Source: Mycobacterium sp. (GTDB taxonomy: Bacteria > Actinomycetota > Actinomycetes > Mycobacteriales > Mycobacteriaceae). From it: DNA of 64,000 nt. Both the position numbers and the translations under genes were made by a program. The stretch covers positions 20,570 through 84,569 of the forward strand of contig VEQY01000007.1 in NCBI GenBank assembly GCA_018882965.1. Reading direction: 5' to 3'. Positions 27,547 through 36,263 of the stretch are shown piece by piece (position 1 is the stretch's first letter; each line of letters starts with the position of its first letter). The notes below the pieces were generated by a model. It was not told the origin of the DNA and ran no database searches. It saw nothing but the letters and a program-made list of their open reading frames with translations.

Positions 27547-28311
27547 CTAGAACGGGGTGCGGGCCAACCAGGTCTCCCAGACCGACCGGTCGCCGAAAAC
27601 CTCCAGCCCGAGAGAATCGGCGTCGGCCCGGCGCACCGTCGCCAGCAGCAGGTCGCGGGCGGGGCCGCGCAGCGCGACGGTAGACCGTCCGTGGTCGTGG
27701 TCGACGGCGATACCGTCGGGCCGGCCCAGGATCGTCCACTCCCCGGCCGCACCCAGACCCGGATCGGTGGCGTGCAAGTGCACGGATGTGCCGTCGCCGA
27801 GAGGCCGATCACCACCGGCCGGCCCCTCCGCGTTGGCCCGGATGACTGTCCGCTCCAGGTACTCGGTCAGTCCGTCGGCCGCGAGAGCCGGTTCGAGATC
27901 GAAGCGCACTCCCAGCGCGAGCGCCGCATCCGCGCGGTGCACCACCGTCTCGTGGAGTCGTCGCCGCACCCACCATGAGGCCGGGCGGGGTCCGAGGAAC
28001 GTCCACACCACCGTCTCGGGCCCCGACTTCTCGACCGCGGCGAGCAACATGCGCACGCCGTCGTGCAACCAGGTGATCTGATCGTCGCGGGACTGCGGAG
28101 GTTTGCCGCCCGGCACCGTCTTCGGGTCGATGACGTCGCTCGCGCGCTCGGCCACGATCTGGGCGCTCCAGCGGTCACCGCGGCCGAGGTGTCGCAGAAG
28201 GTGATCGAGCGACCAGCCCGGGCAGGTCGGTACCGGGGTGGAGAGGTCCGCGTCGCGCAGAAGATCTGCGAAAGCGGCGTTTTCGTTCATCAGCGCAGCG
28301 GTGTGATCCAC
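27547..28311 (-). CDS. Maleylpyruvate isomerase/DinB-like mycothiol-dependent enzyme family
   Basis: PVPTCPGWSLDHLLRHLGRGDRWSAQIV; RRRLHETVVHRADAALALG. Confidence 0.85.
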   Translation of the reverse strand: MDHTAALMNENAAFADLLRDADLSTPVPTCPGWSLDHLLRHLGRGDRWSAQIVAERASDVIDPKTVPGGKPPQSRDDQITWLHDGVRMLLAAVEKSGPETVVWTFLGPRPASWWVRRRLHETVVHRADAALALGVRFDLEPALAADGLTEYLERTVIRANAEGPAGGDRPLGDGTSVHLHATDPGLGAAGEWTILGRPDGIAVDHDHGRSTVALRGPARDLLLATVRRADADSLGLEVFGDRSVWETWLARTPF

Positions 28312-28317
28312 GGGCCG

Positions 28318-28323
28318 AACCTA
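28318..28323 (-). promoter_or_regulatory. Candidate -10 (TAGGTT on minus strand) of a leaderless promoter
   Basis: TAGGTT + CGGCCC + GTG at 28311. Confidence 0.55.
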
Positions 28324-28333
28324 CCGCTGCCGG

Positions 28334-29815
28334 TCAGTCCTCCGCTGTGGCGGCTTCGGTCGGAAGCGTCACCGAGGGAATGACCGGCGCGATCTGCTCG
28401 GGCGTCGGGGCCGCGCTGGGCGGCGTCATCGTCGGCGCAGCGAACGGCTGAGCGGGTGCCGGCGCGGTTGCCGGCGCTGACGACGACTCGGTCGTCGGCG
28501 CGACGGTGGTCGGGCTGGCCGTCTCCGTGGCCGTCTCCGTGGTCGTGGCCGGGGTCGTGGCCGGGGTCGTGGCCGTCGCGGTGGTCGTACTGGTCGAAGT
28601 GGTCGTGCCGCGCACCGGCGGTGCCGCCGGCACCGGAAGCGGCGCAAGAGCCGGCAACAGCACGATCGGCGGGACAACCGCGGGTACCGGGGCGGGCGCA
28701 ACGACAGCCGGTGCGGGGGCTGGCGCGGCGGGCGGTGCGGGTGCCGCGGGCGGCATGGCCGGGACAGCCGCGGGACGCTGGGCGACGATCGGCGGGGTGA
28801 CGAACACGGTCCGGGGCGCTTCCCGCACCACCGGCAGCGGGGCTTGGATGGTCTCCGGCGGTGCCGCCGGCACGGCGGGCTGGGCCGATCCGCGCGGCGC
28901 GACACCCGCGGGCGTCGGCTGGTCGCCGACCGGACCGAGGCTGATCGCCAGCGCTGCCACCAGCGCCACGATCCCGACGACGAAGACCGCCATGGCCGCA
29001 CTGCCCAGGAGCACATACGGTTCCTGACCCGTGTCGTCCCGCGGCTCGGTGCTGTACGCCAGCGGCGCGCGGTATCCGAGCGCCGCGGGATGGGTGAGTT
29101 CGGGTGCGGGCTGGGTGTCCTCCCCGGCCGCCGCAACGGCGCCCAGCCCCACGGTCGTGGCCTCGAAGCGGGGTGTGTTCGCCGCCGCCAGGGCTGCCCC
29201 GCGGGCCAGCGCGGCTTCGGCATCTCCGGGCGCCTGCACCGGCAGAGCGGTCCGCGCCGCAACGAGCGGACGCAACGCCTCGGCCCCCGGACCGACCAGA
29301 AAGACCGCCTCGGGACGCTCGGCAAGATCATCGAGCCCGGCGACCAGCTCGTCGAGTCCCGCGGGCAGCGCCCGGGTCCGAGCCCGTACCACCTCGCCGT
29401 CAGCGGTCCGGACGACAGCGAGCGTCGCGCTGTCATCCTCCAGCAGGATCAGGGCGGTTCGGTCCCAGCCGATCGTCTGCCCGACCGCCCGGGCCAGCGA
29501 ACTGGCGGCATGCAGCTCGGACACCAGCGTGACGTTGTCGATGTCGCGGGCCTGCAGTTCCGCGCGTAACTCGACGGCCGCGGCGTGATCGGTCCAGACC
29601 ACGCCGGTGCTCGACAGCCGGTGGCCGCCCTCGATCGCTCCCGCGCGGGTTCCGCAGATCGCCGCAAGCACCCGCTCGGCCTGCGCCGGCCCGCCGCCCT
29701 CGATCTCGTCCTCGATCTCGAGGTAGTCGACAGTGGCGCCGTCGGCGTTCTCCCCTTCGACGAGCACCATGCGCACCGCTGCGGGCGTCATCGACACCCC
29801 AAGAACGACGTCCAA
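28334..29815 (-). CDS. Membrane-tethered ASKHA-like protein (DUF7159-like) with Pro/Thr-rich tail
   Basis: N-domain LDVVLGVSMTPAAVRMVLVEGENADGATVDYLE, actin-like segments, TM AAMAVFVVGIVALVAALAISL, T/P/A-rich tail. TTG start inferred. Confidence 0.7.
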   Translation of the reverse strand: MDVVLGVSMTPAAVRMVLVEGENADGATVDYLEIEDEIEGGGPAQAERVLAAICGTRAGAIEGGHRLSSTGVVWTDHAAAVELRAELQARDIDNVTLVSELHAASSLARAVGQTIGWDRTALILLEDDSATLAVVRTADGEVVRARTRALPAGLDELVAGLDDLAERPEAVFLVGPGAEALRPLVAARTALPVQAPGDAEAALARGAALAAANTPRFEATTVGLGAVAAAGEDTQPAPELTHPAALGYRAPLAYSTEPRDDTGQEPYVLLGSAAMAVFVVGIVALVAALAISLGPVGDQPTPAGVAPRGSAQPAVPAAPPETIQAPLPVVREAPRTVFVTPPIVAQRPAAVPAMPPAAPAPPAAPAPAPAVVAPAPVPAVVPPIVLLPALAPLPVPAAPPVRGTTTSTSTTTATATTPATTPATTTETATETASPTTVAPTTESSSAPATAPAPAQPFAAPTMTPPSAAPTPEQIAPVIPSVTLPTEAATAED

Positions 29816-29892
29816 AGCCCCACCACCGTTACTTGCCGATATTCCACCTACTACCGGAGATATCGCCGCGGGGGTGGGAGCCGTTACACCCG

Positions 29893-30468
29893 TCAGCCAG
29901 GAGAACGGATGAAGTTCTGGTAGGACCGCGACGGCGTGGGACCACGCTGACCCTGGTACTTCGAGCCCACCGCGGCGCTGCCGTAAGGGTGCTCGGCCGG
30001 GCTCGTCAGGCGCAGCAGGCATAGCTGGCCGATCTTCATACCCGGCCACAGCGTGATCGGCAGGTTGGCGACGTTGGACAGTTCGAGGGTGATGTGTCCG
30101 GAGAACCCCGGGTCGATGAACCCCGCGGTGGAGTGGGTCAGCAGACCCAGCCGGCCCAGGGACGACTTGCCCTCCAGCCGGCCCGCGAGGTCGTCGGGCA
30201 GCGTGCAGCACTCCAGCGTCGAGCCAAGGACGAACTCGCCGGGGTGCAGGACGAAGGGCTCACCGTCGGCCGCCTGCACCAGGCTGGTCAGTTCGTCCTG
30301 CTGGCGGGCCGGGTCGATATGGGTGTAACGGGTGTTGTTGAACACCCGGAACAGGGTGTCCAGTCGGACATCCACGCTGGAGGGCTGTACCAGGGCGTCG
30401 TCGAAGGGGTCGATGCCCAGGCGACCTGCCGCGATCTCGGCGCGGATGTCGCGATCGGAGAGCAGCAC
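29893..30468 (-). CDS. dcd: dCTP deaminase
   Basis: [12 protein letters not shown]...[56 protein letters not shown]. Confidence 0.97.
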   Translation of the reverse strand: MLLSDRDIRAEIAAGRLGIDPFDDALVQPSSVDVRLDTLFRVFNNTRYTHIDPARQQDELTSLVQAADGEPFVLHPGEFVLGSTLECCTLPDDLAGRLEGKSSLGRLGLLTHSTAGFIDPGFSGHITLELSNVANLPITLWPGMKIGQLCLLRLTSPAEHPYGSAAVGSKYQGQRGPTPSRSYQNFIRSPG

Positions 30469-30528
30469 GGGTCAGAGCCTATAGCGCGAATCCACCGGTC
30501 CGGCGAGTTGCTATCCTTCGCAGCACAT

Positions 30529-30599
30529 GCCGATGTAGTTCAATGGCAGAACATCAGCTTCCCAAGCTGAATACGCGGGTTCGATTCCCGTCATCGGCT
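30529..30599 (+). tRNA. glyU: tRNA-Gly (anticodon CCC), CCA not encoded
   Basis: Acceptor GCCGATG/CATCGGC, anticodon arm TCAGC-TTCCCAA-GCTGA, T-arm GCGGG-TTCGATT-CCCGT. Confidence 0.97.
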
Positions 30600-30602
30600 C
30601 GC

Positions 30603-32531
30603 TCAGGAGCGTTTGCGGCGCAGGAACAGCATCCCGAGGAACAGCAGCGCGGCCGAGGGCTGCGGATTCACGGTGTAGCCGATGTCCTCAAGGATGCCCA
30701 GTTCCACCGGGCTGATGACCCGCACCCCGAGGCCGCTGTCAGCCGCGGCGTTCATCAATTGGGTATCGGCACCGGTAAAGGTGAAGTCGTCGAGGTGCGA
30801 TCCCGAGCTGCCCGGCTCCCAGGGGTCGGGGGTGTAGATCGGGACCAGACCGCCGTAGGCGTCAACGGCGTTGGATCCGCCGAACCACAGCCCGCCGTCA
30901 CCGCCGGTGAGATTGGTCTCGTAGGCGGTATTGAAGCGGTAGGAGCTCCCGATGACCGCCGTGCCGTTCTCGTCGACGACGAAACGGTCGAACTCCGCCC
31001 AGTTACGCCCGGTGTTGTAGCCCGCTTCGTCGATGTAGGACAGGAACCCGAAGGCGTGCATCAGTTCGTGCAGCATCGTCGACTTGAAATCGTACTGATC
31101 CGATCCCACGGAATCGCCGAAGGCCCAATCGATTCCGAGATTCACGTCGATCTCGCCGTCGGCCGACGAGCCGTTGGCATCGACACCGGTGAGCACCTTG
31201 CTCTGCACCACCGTGTTGTAGAAGCCGACCTTGTCACTGGTCAGGTCGCTTCCCGCCGAGGCGAGTGTGTCGGAATCCGGCGCGCTGTCCGCGGTGATGC
31301 TGAAAGTGAGGTTCACCGGGGTGTCCACCACCAGGTAGGACGCCAGTGTGTCGGCGGCCCACTGCAGCGCGTCACGGGCCGGCTCGGTCCAGTACTGCTC
31401 GCCGGTCCCATAGGTGAAGGTGAAGGTCAGGTCGCCGGGAACGACGATCGCTTTGGGGCTCACCGGCACGCCGACCAGCACCTGGGCTGAGGCCAGGCCG
31501 TCGCTGACGGTGGCGGTGAAGGAATCGGTCTTGTCCGCCTCGGTGGCGGTCGGGCTCGCGGCGGCGTCGCGGGCCTCCGCGGTGGGGGTGTAGGTGAACG
31601 CTCCACTGGCGGCGTTGATGCTCACCGCGCCCTTGGCCGTGGTCGCCGGGGCACTGTAGGTCAGGGTGTTGCCGTCCGGATCAGAGGCGACGATCTGCCC
31701 GGTCACCACGCCGGTCGTCGCGTTCGGGGTGCCCACGACGGGGGTACCGACCACCGGCGGGGAGTTGGTGGAGCCGGTCGCGACGATGCTGACCGGGACG
31801 GCGACGGCGGTGGTGTCGGGCTGCCGCAGCCCGACGAGTTGGGCGAAGGTCGCGAACAGTCCCTGGATCAGTCCGGCGAAGCCGGTCAGCCGGTAGGCGC
31901 TGCCGTTGTCGACGGTCACGCGGAAACTGTCGGTGCCCCCGGCGGCCGCCAGTTGCGCGTCGGGCGTGTAGGTGTAGCCGCCGTCCTCGTCGAGTTGCAC
32001 GCTGCCCCGAACGGGCTGCTGCGTGACCGCATAGGTCAGCGGCCCACCGTCCTCGCTCTCGGCGTTCAGATTTCCGGTGACGACCCCGATCGAGGACTGA
32101 CCCGGATTCTGCGTGGGACTCGCGGTCGGTGCGCGGTGGAAGAACGTGTACTGGATGATGTCGCCGAGCGCCGGCGCCTGGTCGGCCCCAGCTGTTTGAC
32201 GCGGAGCTGTTTGCCGCGGAGCTGCTTGCCGCGGCTGTGGCGCGACGGTCCGCGGCTTCGCGGATGCGTCCGTAGCGAGCGCCGCAGTCCGGGAGGCGTG
32301 GCGTGTCGTCGTCGCCTGATCGGAGTCCTGCCCGGCGGGCGCGGCATCCCGGCGTCCCGAGCGTGGCGAGGCGCTGCTGCGCTCGGCAGCGGCCTTGCCG
32401 ACCGCCGAGCCGGTGTCCGTCGCGTCGGGAGTCGCCCCCGCGACACCCGGAACGGCCCAGGCCGCACCCACGCCCAACCCCAGGGCGAGCGCCAGACCCC
32501 CCACTCGACCAATGAATACCGCTGCCGCCAT
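30603..32531 (-). CDS. Secreted Ig/cadherin-like protein with C-terminal zinc metalloprotease domain
   Basis: Signal peptide; GVVTGNLNAESEDGGPLTYAVTQQPVRGSVQLDEDGGYTYTPD; second repeat GVVTGQIVASDPDGNTLTYSAP; STMLHELMHAFGFLSY (HEXXHxxGF). Confidence 0.82.
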   Translation of the reverse strand: MAAAVFIGRVGGLALALGLGVGAAWAVPGVAGATPDATDTGSAVGKAAAERSSASPRSGRRDAAPAGQDSDQATTTRHASRTAALATDASAKPRTVAPQPRQAAPRQTAPRQTAGADQAPALGDIIQYTFFHRAPTASPTQNPGQSSIGVVTGNLNAESEDGGPLTYAVTQQPVRGSVQLDEDGGYTYTPDAQLAAAGGTDSFRVTVDNGSAYRLTGFAGLIQGLFATFAQLVGLRQPDTTAVAVPVSIVATGSTNSPPVVGTPVVGTPNATTGVVTGQIVASDPDGNTLTYSAPATTAKGAVSINAASGAFTYTPTAEARDAAASPTATEADKTDSFTATVSDGLASAQVLVGVPVSPKAIVVPGDLTFTFTYGTGEQYWTEPARDALQWAADTLASYLVVDTPVNLTFSITADSAPDSDTLASAGSDLTSDKVGFYNTVVQSKVLTGVDANGSSADGEIDVNLGIDWAFGDSVGSDQYDFKSTMLHELMHAFGFLSYIDEAGYNTGRNWAEFDRFVVDENGTAVIGSSYRFNTAYETNLTGGDGGLWFGGSNAVDAYGGLVPIYTPDPWEPGSSGSHLDDFTFTGADTQLMNAAADSGLGVRVISPVELGILEDIGYTVNPQPSAALLFLGMLFLRRKRS

Positions 32532-32559
32532 GGCGGGCCTCCCTCAGCTTTCCCCCGGC

Positions 32560-32577
32560 TAGCAGCCTAACCTGCTA
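32560..32577. promoter_or_regulatory. Inverted repeat TAGCAG-N6-CTGCTA
   Basis: Perfect 6-bp arms upstream of the metalloprotease gene. Confidence 0.35.
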
Positions 32578-32734
32578 CCAGGGTTGCTGTCGCCACCCCC
32601 GCCCGGGCTGTCGTGGCAACGTCGCGACGGTTTCCTGGCAGCTCCGGAATCCGGCTCCATCGTTTGCCGGGTGCCCGGGGCTGGCTTTGCTCAAGGGGCT
32701 TTCGCGCCAGCAAAAACCCGCGTATACCTGAACT

Positions 32735-32748
32735 ACCACTTCAGTGGT
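32735..32748. promoter_or_regulatory. Inverted repeat ACCACT-TC-AGTGGT
   Basis: Perfect 6-bp arms ending 24 bp upstream of GTG 32773. Confidence 0.35.
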
Positions 32749-32772
32749 CACGGCGATGGGAGGTTGGGGGTC

Positions 32773-34338
32773 GTGTTAGCGAAGACCGTAACCGGCAAGG
32801 CTGGCGAAGTCAGCAGGCGTCTGCGGGGGCTGACCCTGCTGGGCGCCGCCACGGCGGCCGCGGGTGTGGTGGGCCTGACCGCCCCGGCGCCGACGGCCAA
32901 CGCCATCGACGTCACCATCGACCCGACGATCACCACCGGCCCCCTAATGGGCCTGGTCGCCGGGCTGGGGATCACCACCATTCCCATCCCGGTGGGTGCG
33001 CTCGGGATCGACAACCTGGTCCTGCAGTTGGCCAACACCACCGCAGAACCGGTCAACCTCAACGACACCGTCAACGCGGTGCCGATGAAGACCCGGCTGC
33101 AACAGTTGCCGCTGTGCGCCTTGGGCGGGACGGGTCTGGCCGGAAACTGTCGGGTGGTCCCGGTCATCGCCTCCGGTACCGGCGCGGTGGCCATGGTCGA
33201 CGCCTACCGCGCGATGATCGCCAGCGCCCAGGGCAACACCCCTGAGGGATACACCCAACTGATTGCCGGGCAGACCAATCTCGGTCTGGTGCTGGTGAAC
33301 GATCTGCTCCGGCCGAACGGCGGCTTCTACACCCGCTTCCCGTTCCTGGCCGGGCTATTCGGCGTCGACACCACGATTCCCCCGATCGGCCAACCGACCG
33401 GCGAGCGCTCCGGGGTGATCCTGAACCCCGCGCTGATCGACGCCACCTGGGCGTATGACCCGTCCAGCGACTTCCCAGTGACGCTGAATCCGTTCTCGCT
33501 GACCAACACTCTGCTGGCCGCCCTGCCGCTCAACCTGCTCGGCGGAACCGAGCTGGTGGCCTCGTTCGGCACCGATCCCGCCACCGCCACCGGCAATGAC
33601 GCGATCAACGCCATCGTGGCCGGTTTCGGAACAACCATCATCGGCGGTCTGGCGCCGTCCCCGGGTACCGCGGGCTCGACGTCCTGGGTCACGGTGGTCC
33701 CGGACAACCTGCCGATCCTCGAGCCGCTGCGGCTGCCGGTGCAGATCCTCAATTACATCGCCACCCAGGCCGGCGAGGTACCCCTGCTGAAAACACCGTT
33801 CGCCGATGCACTGCAGCCGGCCTTCAAGATCCTGGTCAACATCGGCTACCCCGACGTGGTCACCCCGGCGGACATCGCCAACGACCCCGCGACCTACGGC
33901 GACTACGCGCCCTATGACCGGACCTTCGGGCTGTCGGCCACCACCACCCCGTTCCTCTCGGAGCGGCCGCTCAGCTTCGAGGAACTGCTGCGGGTGCCGG
34001 GGGATCTGGTAGGCGCCTTGATCACCGGGTTCCAGGATGCCTTCCCGCCGCCGGCGTTGGAGCAAGAACCTGCCGCAGTCACCCCGCCGGCCGCGGCGAC
34101 CCCCCAGGTGACGGCGACTGCGGCGCGGACCGAGACCGCTACGGATCCGGTCCCGGCCAAGCCCGGCAACCGCCGACCGGGTCGCCCGGCGCCGGACCAG
34201 TCCGCGCCGCAGGATCAAGCAGCACAGCCGCGGGCCGCCGCTGTCAGCGCCGCGCGGGCAGATGATTCCAGCGGGCCACAGCACACCGCCGGTCAAAGCG
34301 CGGCACGCAAGGCCGGCAGCGCGCGCGGCTCGCGGTAG
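32773..34338 (+). CDS. Secreted PE-PPE-fold (serine-hydrolase-like) protein
   Basis: Signal peptide; AYDPSSDFPVTLNPFSLTNTLLAALPLNLLGG and YDRTFGLSAT are typical of PE-PPE domain proteins; GTG start inferred. Confidence 0.72.
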   Translation: MLAKTVTGKAGEVSRRLRGLTLLGAATAAAGVVGLTAPAPTANAIDVTIDPTITTGPLMGLVAGLGITTIPIPVGALGIDNLVLQLANTTAEPVNLNDTVNAVPMKTRLQQLPLCALGGTGLAGNCRVVPVIASGTGAVAMVDAYRAMIASAQGNTPEGYTQLIAGQTNLGLVLVNDLLRPNGGFYTRFPFLAGLFGVDTTIPPIGQPTGERSGVILNPALIDATWAYDPSSDFPVTLNPFSLTNTLLAALPLNLLGGTELVASFGTDPATATGNDAINAIVAGFGTTIIGGLAPSPGTAGSTSWVTVVPDNLPILEPLRLPVQILNYIATQAGEVPLLKTPFADALQPAFKILVNIGYPDVVTPADIANDPATYGDYAPYDRTFGLSATTTPFLSERPLSFEELLRVPGDLVGALITGFQDAFPPPALEQEPAAVTPPAAATPQVTATAARTETATDPVPAKPGNRRPGRPAPDQSAPQDQAAQPRAAAVSAARADDSSGPQHTAGQSAARKAGSARGSR

Positions 34339-34347
34339 TTTCGACCG

Positions 34348-35001
34348 CTAGCGTCCCCGCAGCTGGTCGATGAGGTTATAGCTGGTCGGGTCGTCCGGCA
34401 GGACTGCGGCGAAACCCTGCAGGACGATGATGGCCACGACATTGGCGACCAGCACCGCCAGGAAAAGCCAGATGACGAAGGTCGAAACAGACCACAACGC
34501 CGTATTCGGCCGCGGTGCAACAGGATTACCCTTTGCGATCAGCATCAGCATCACCCCGCAATACACCAGAACGATGGCGAAGGTGACGAACGCCCAGGTG
34601 TAGAGGTGCAGACCGAGGACGGGCTCGCCGTAACCCGGATCGCCGGGAAGGATGTGCAACAGGATCTGACGAATCGACACCGACGCCCCAGCGATCGCGC
34701 CGATGGCGCCCATGCCCAAGCCCTGCGCATAGCGGGCGGTGGTGAGGGTGCCCCGGCGGGCCTGCAGCACGATGTACAGCGCACCCAGCGATGAGAGGAA
34801 CATGCCATAGCGCTGGAGCATGCACAGCGGACAGGGAAACTCGCCCTGACCGAATTGGATGTAGAAGGCACTGAGGAACACTACGCAGTACCCGAGGATC
34901 CAGGCGTGCAGGCCCCAGAACGCGATCAGGCCCCAAGGTCCGCTGCGGGGCACGACTGAGCCGTCATCGGCCGAATGCTGCTCGGCGAGTGCGGTGCCCA
35001 C
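34348..35001 (-). CDS. DsbB-family disulfide bond formation protein
   Basis: FPCPLCMLQRYGMFLSSLGALYIV motif, 4-6 TM segments. GTG start inferred. Confidence 0.85.
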   Translation of the reverse strand: MGTALAEQHSADDGSVVPRSGPWGLIAFWGLHAWILGYCVVFLSAFYIQFGQGEFPCPLCMLQRYGMFLSSLGALYIVLQARRGTLTTARYAQGLGMGAIGAIAGASVSIRQILLHILPGDPGYGEPVLGLHLYTWAFVTFAIVLVYCGVMLMLIAKGNPVAPRPNTALWSVSTFVIWLFLAVLVANVVAIIVLQGFAAVLPDDPTSYNLIDQLRGR

Positions 35002-35159
35002 TAGAAGCTCAAATCCAGCACGGAGGTGACGTGATAGCGGAACAGGCCCAGCGTCAGTAGGAGCCCGACCACCCAGAGGCTGATGATGACGCCGCGCTTC
35101 GCGTCGCGCCACATCAGCAGTGCGATTGCCAGAAGAACGAACATGATGAGGATGTCCAC
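35001..35159 (-). CDS. DUF5993-like small membrane protein
   Basis: VDILIMFVLLAIALLMWRDAKRGVIISLWVVGLLLTLGLFRYHVTSVLDLSF; 1-bp overlap with the DsbB gene. Confidence 0.75.
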   Translation of the reverse strand: MDILIMFVLLAIALLMWRDAKRGVIISLWVVGLLLTLGLFRYHVTSVLDLSF

Positions 35160-35208
35160 GTGCCTACGGTAAGCCGAAGCGATCGGGGCCGCAGACAAAC
35201 GCGCCGGG

Positions 35209-36078
35209 CTAGAAGACGCGCACCCAGTCCACGAGCATGTCGGCCGGATAGTTGCCGGGACGGGGATCGCCGCCGCCGGATCCGGCGACCGCGAGGTTGA
35301 GCACCGGACGCAGCACGTAGCCGGGATCGTTGAACGGCCATTCCGGGATCGAGTTGGCCGGCACCTCGAAGTAGGGCTCCTTGCCCTCGACGTAGTCCTG
35401 CCAGAAGTACATACCCGAGTCGTTCCAGGTCAGCCGCCAGGTGTGCCAGTTGCCGTCCACCGGATAGGGCTGGGTGGCAAAGGAAGTCCCGTCGAGGCGA
35501 GCGTGCACGGTGCTGCCCGAGGGCCACTCACCGTTGCCGTACCACTCCATGAGGTCGACCTCGCCGCCGCGCACCGGGTTGTCGTTGAGCACCCACCAGG
35601 CCGGCCAGCAGCCGGCGGTCAGGCAGTTGAGTTTGATCCGGGCCTCGAAGGTGCGATTGATCCCGGCAGCGAAGTTGCCCAGCACCTTGCCGCTGACGTA
35701 CCTGCCGTCGGGTTGACGCGTGGCGCGGATGACGAGGTTGGAGTTGCCGTCGACGAACACGTTCTGGCGGTCGTCGCGGTACTGGCCCATGTTCTCCGGC
35801 CGGTCCCAGAACACCGGGTTCTTGATGAGTTCGCGCGCCTTGGCGATCTCCCACTTGGCGGGGTCCGGCGCCGAACCTGCCGGACCGTTGAACTCGTCGG
35901 TGAAGATGAAGTTCGGCACCGCGACGGCGGGGGCCGGCGGTGCCGCCGGCGCCGCCGGCGCCGGTGCCGGGGGTTCCGGGCCCACCGGGGTGGCGCCTGC
36001 CTTCGCTGCCGGAAGCGCGACTGCGGCGACACCCAGGCCCGCCATCAACATCACACTGCGGCGATCGATCTCAGCCAT
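35209..36078 (-). CDS. Glycoside hydrolase family 16 protein, Tat/Sec exported
   Basis: GH16 catalytic motif GGEVDLMEWYG (ExDxxE); RRSVMLMAGLGVAAVALPAAKA signal. Confidence 0.9.
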   Translation of the reverse strand: MAEIDRRSVMLMAGLGVAAVALPAAKAGATPVGPEPPAPAPAAPAAPPAPAVAVPNFIFTDEFNGPAGSAPDPAKWEIAKARELIKNPVFWDRPENMGQYRDDRQNVFVDGNSNLVIRATRQPDGRYVSGKVLGNFAAGINRTFEARIKLNCLTAGCWPAWWVLNDNPVRGGEVDLMEWYGNGEWPSGSTVHARLDGTSFATQPYPVDGNWHTWRLTWNDSGMYFWQDYVEGKEPYFEVPANSIPEWPFNDPGYVLRPVLNLAVAGSGGGDPRPGNYPADMLVDWVRVF

Positions 36079-36263
36079 GACTCCATACGATAAAGCCCCG
36101 CGGCGGCCCTTCACATCTCCGGTCTCGCGTCCGGGGCGCACAGTTACTGGCTGATCGCCTGTTGCGATCCTCTGAACTGTGCGAATGGGCAAACCGCCAC
36201 GATCTGGAAAACCACCGACTAGCGTTGACAGGTCCGTGGGGATGCCAATCGAGAGCTGGCCCG

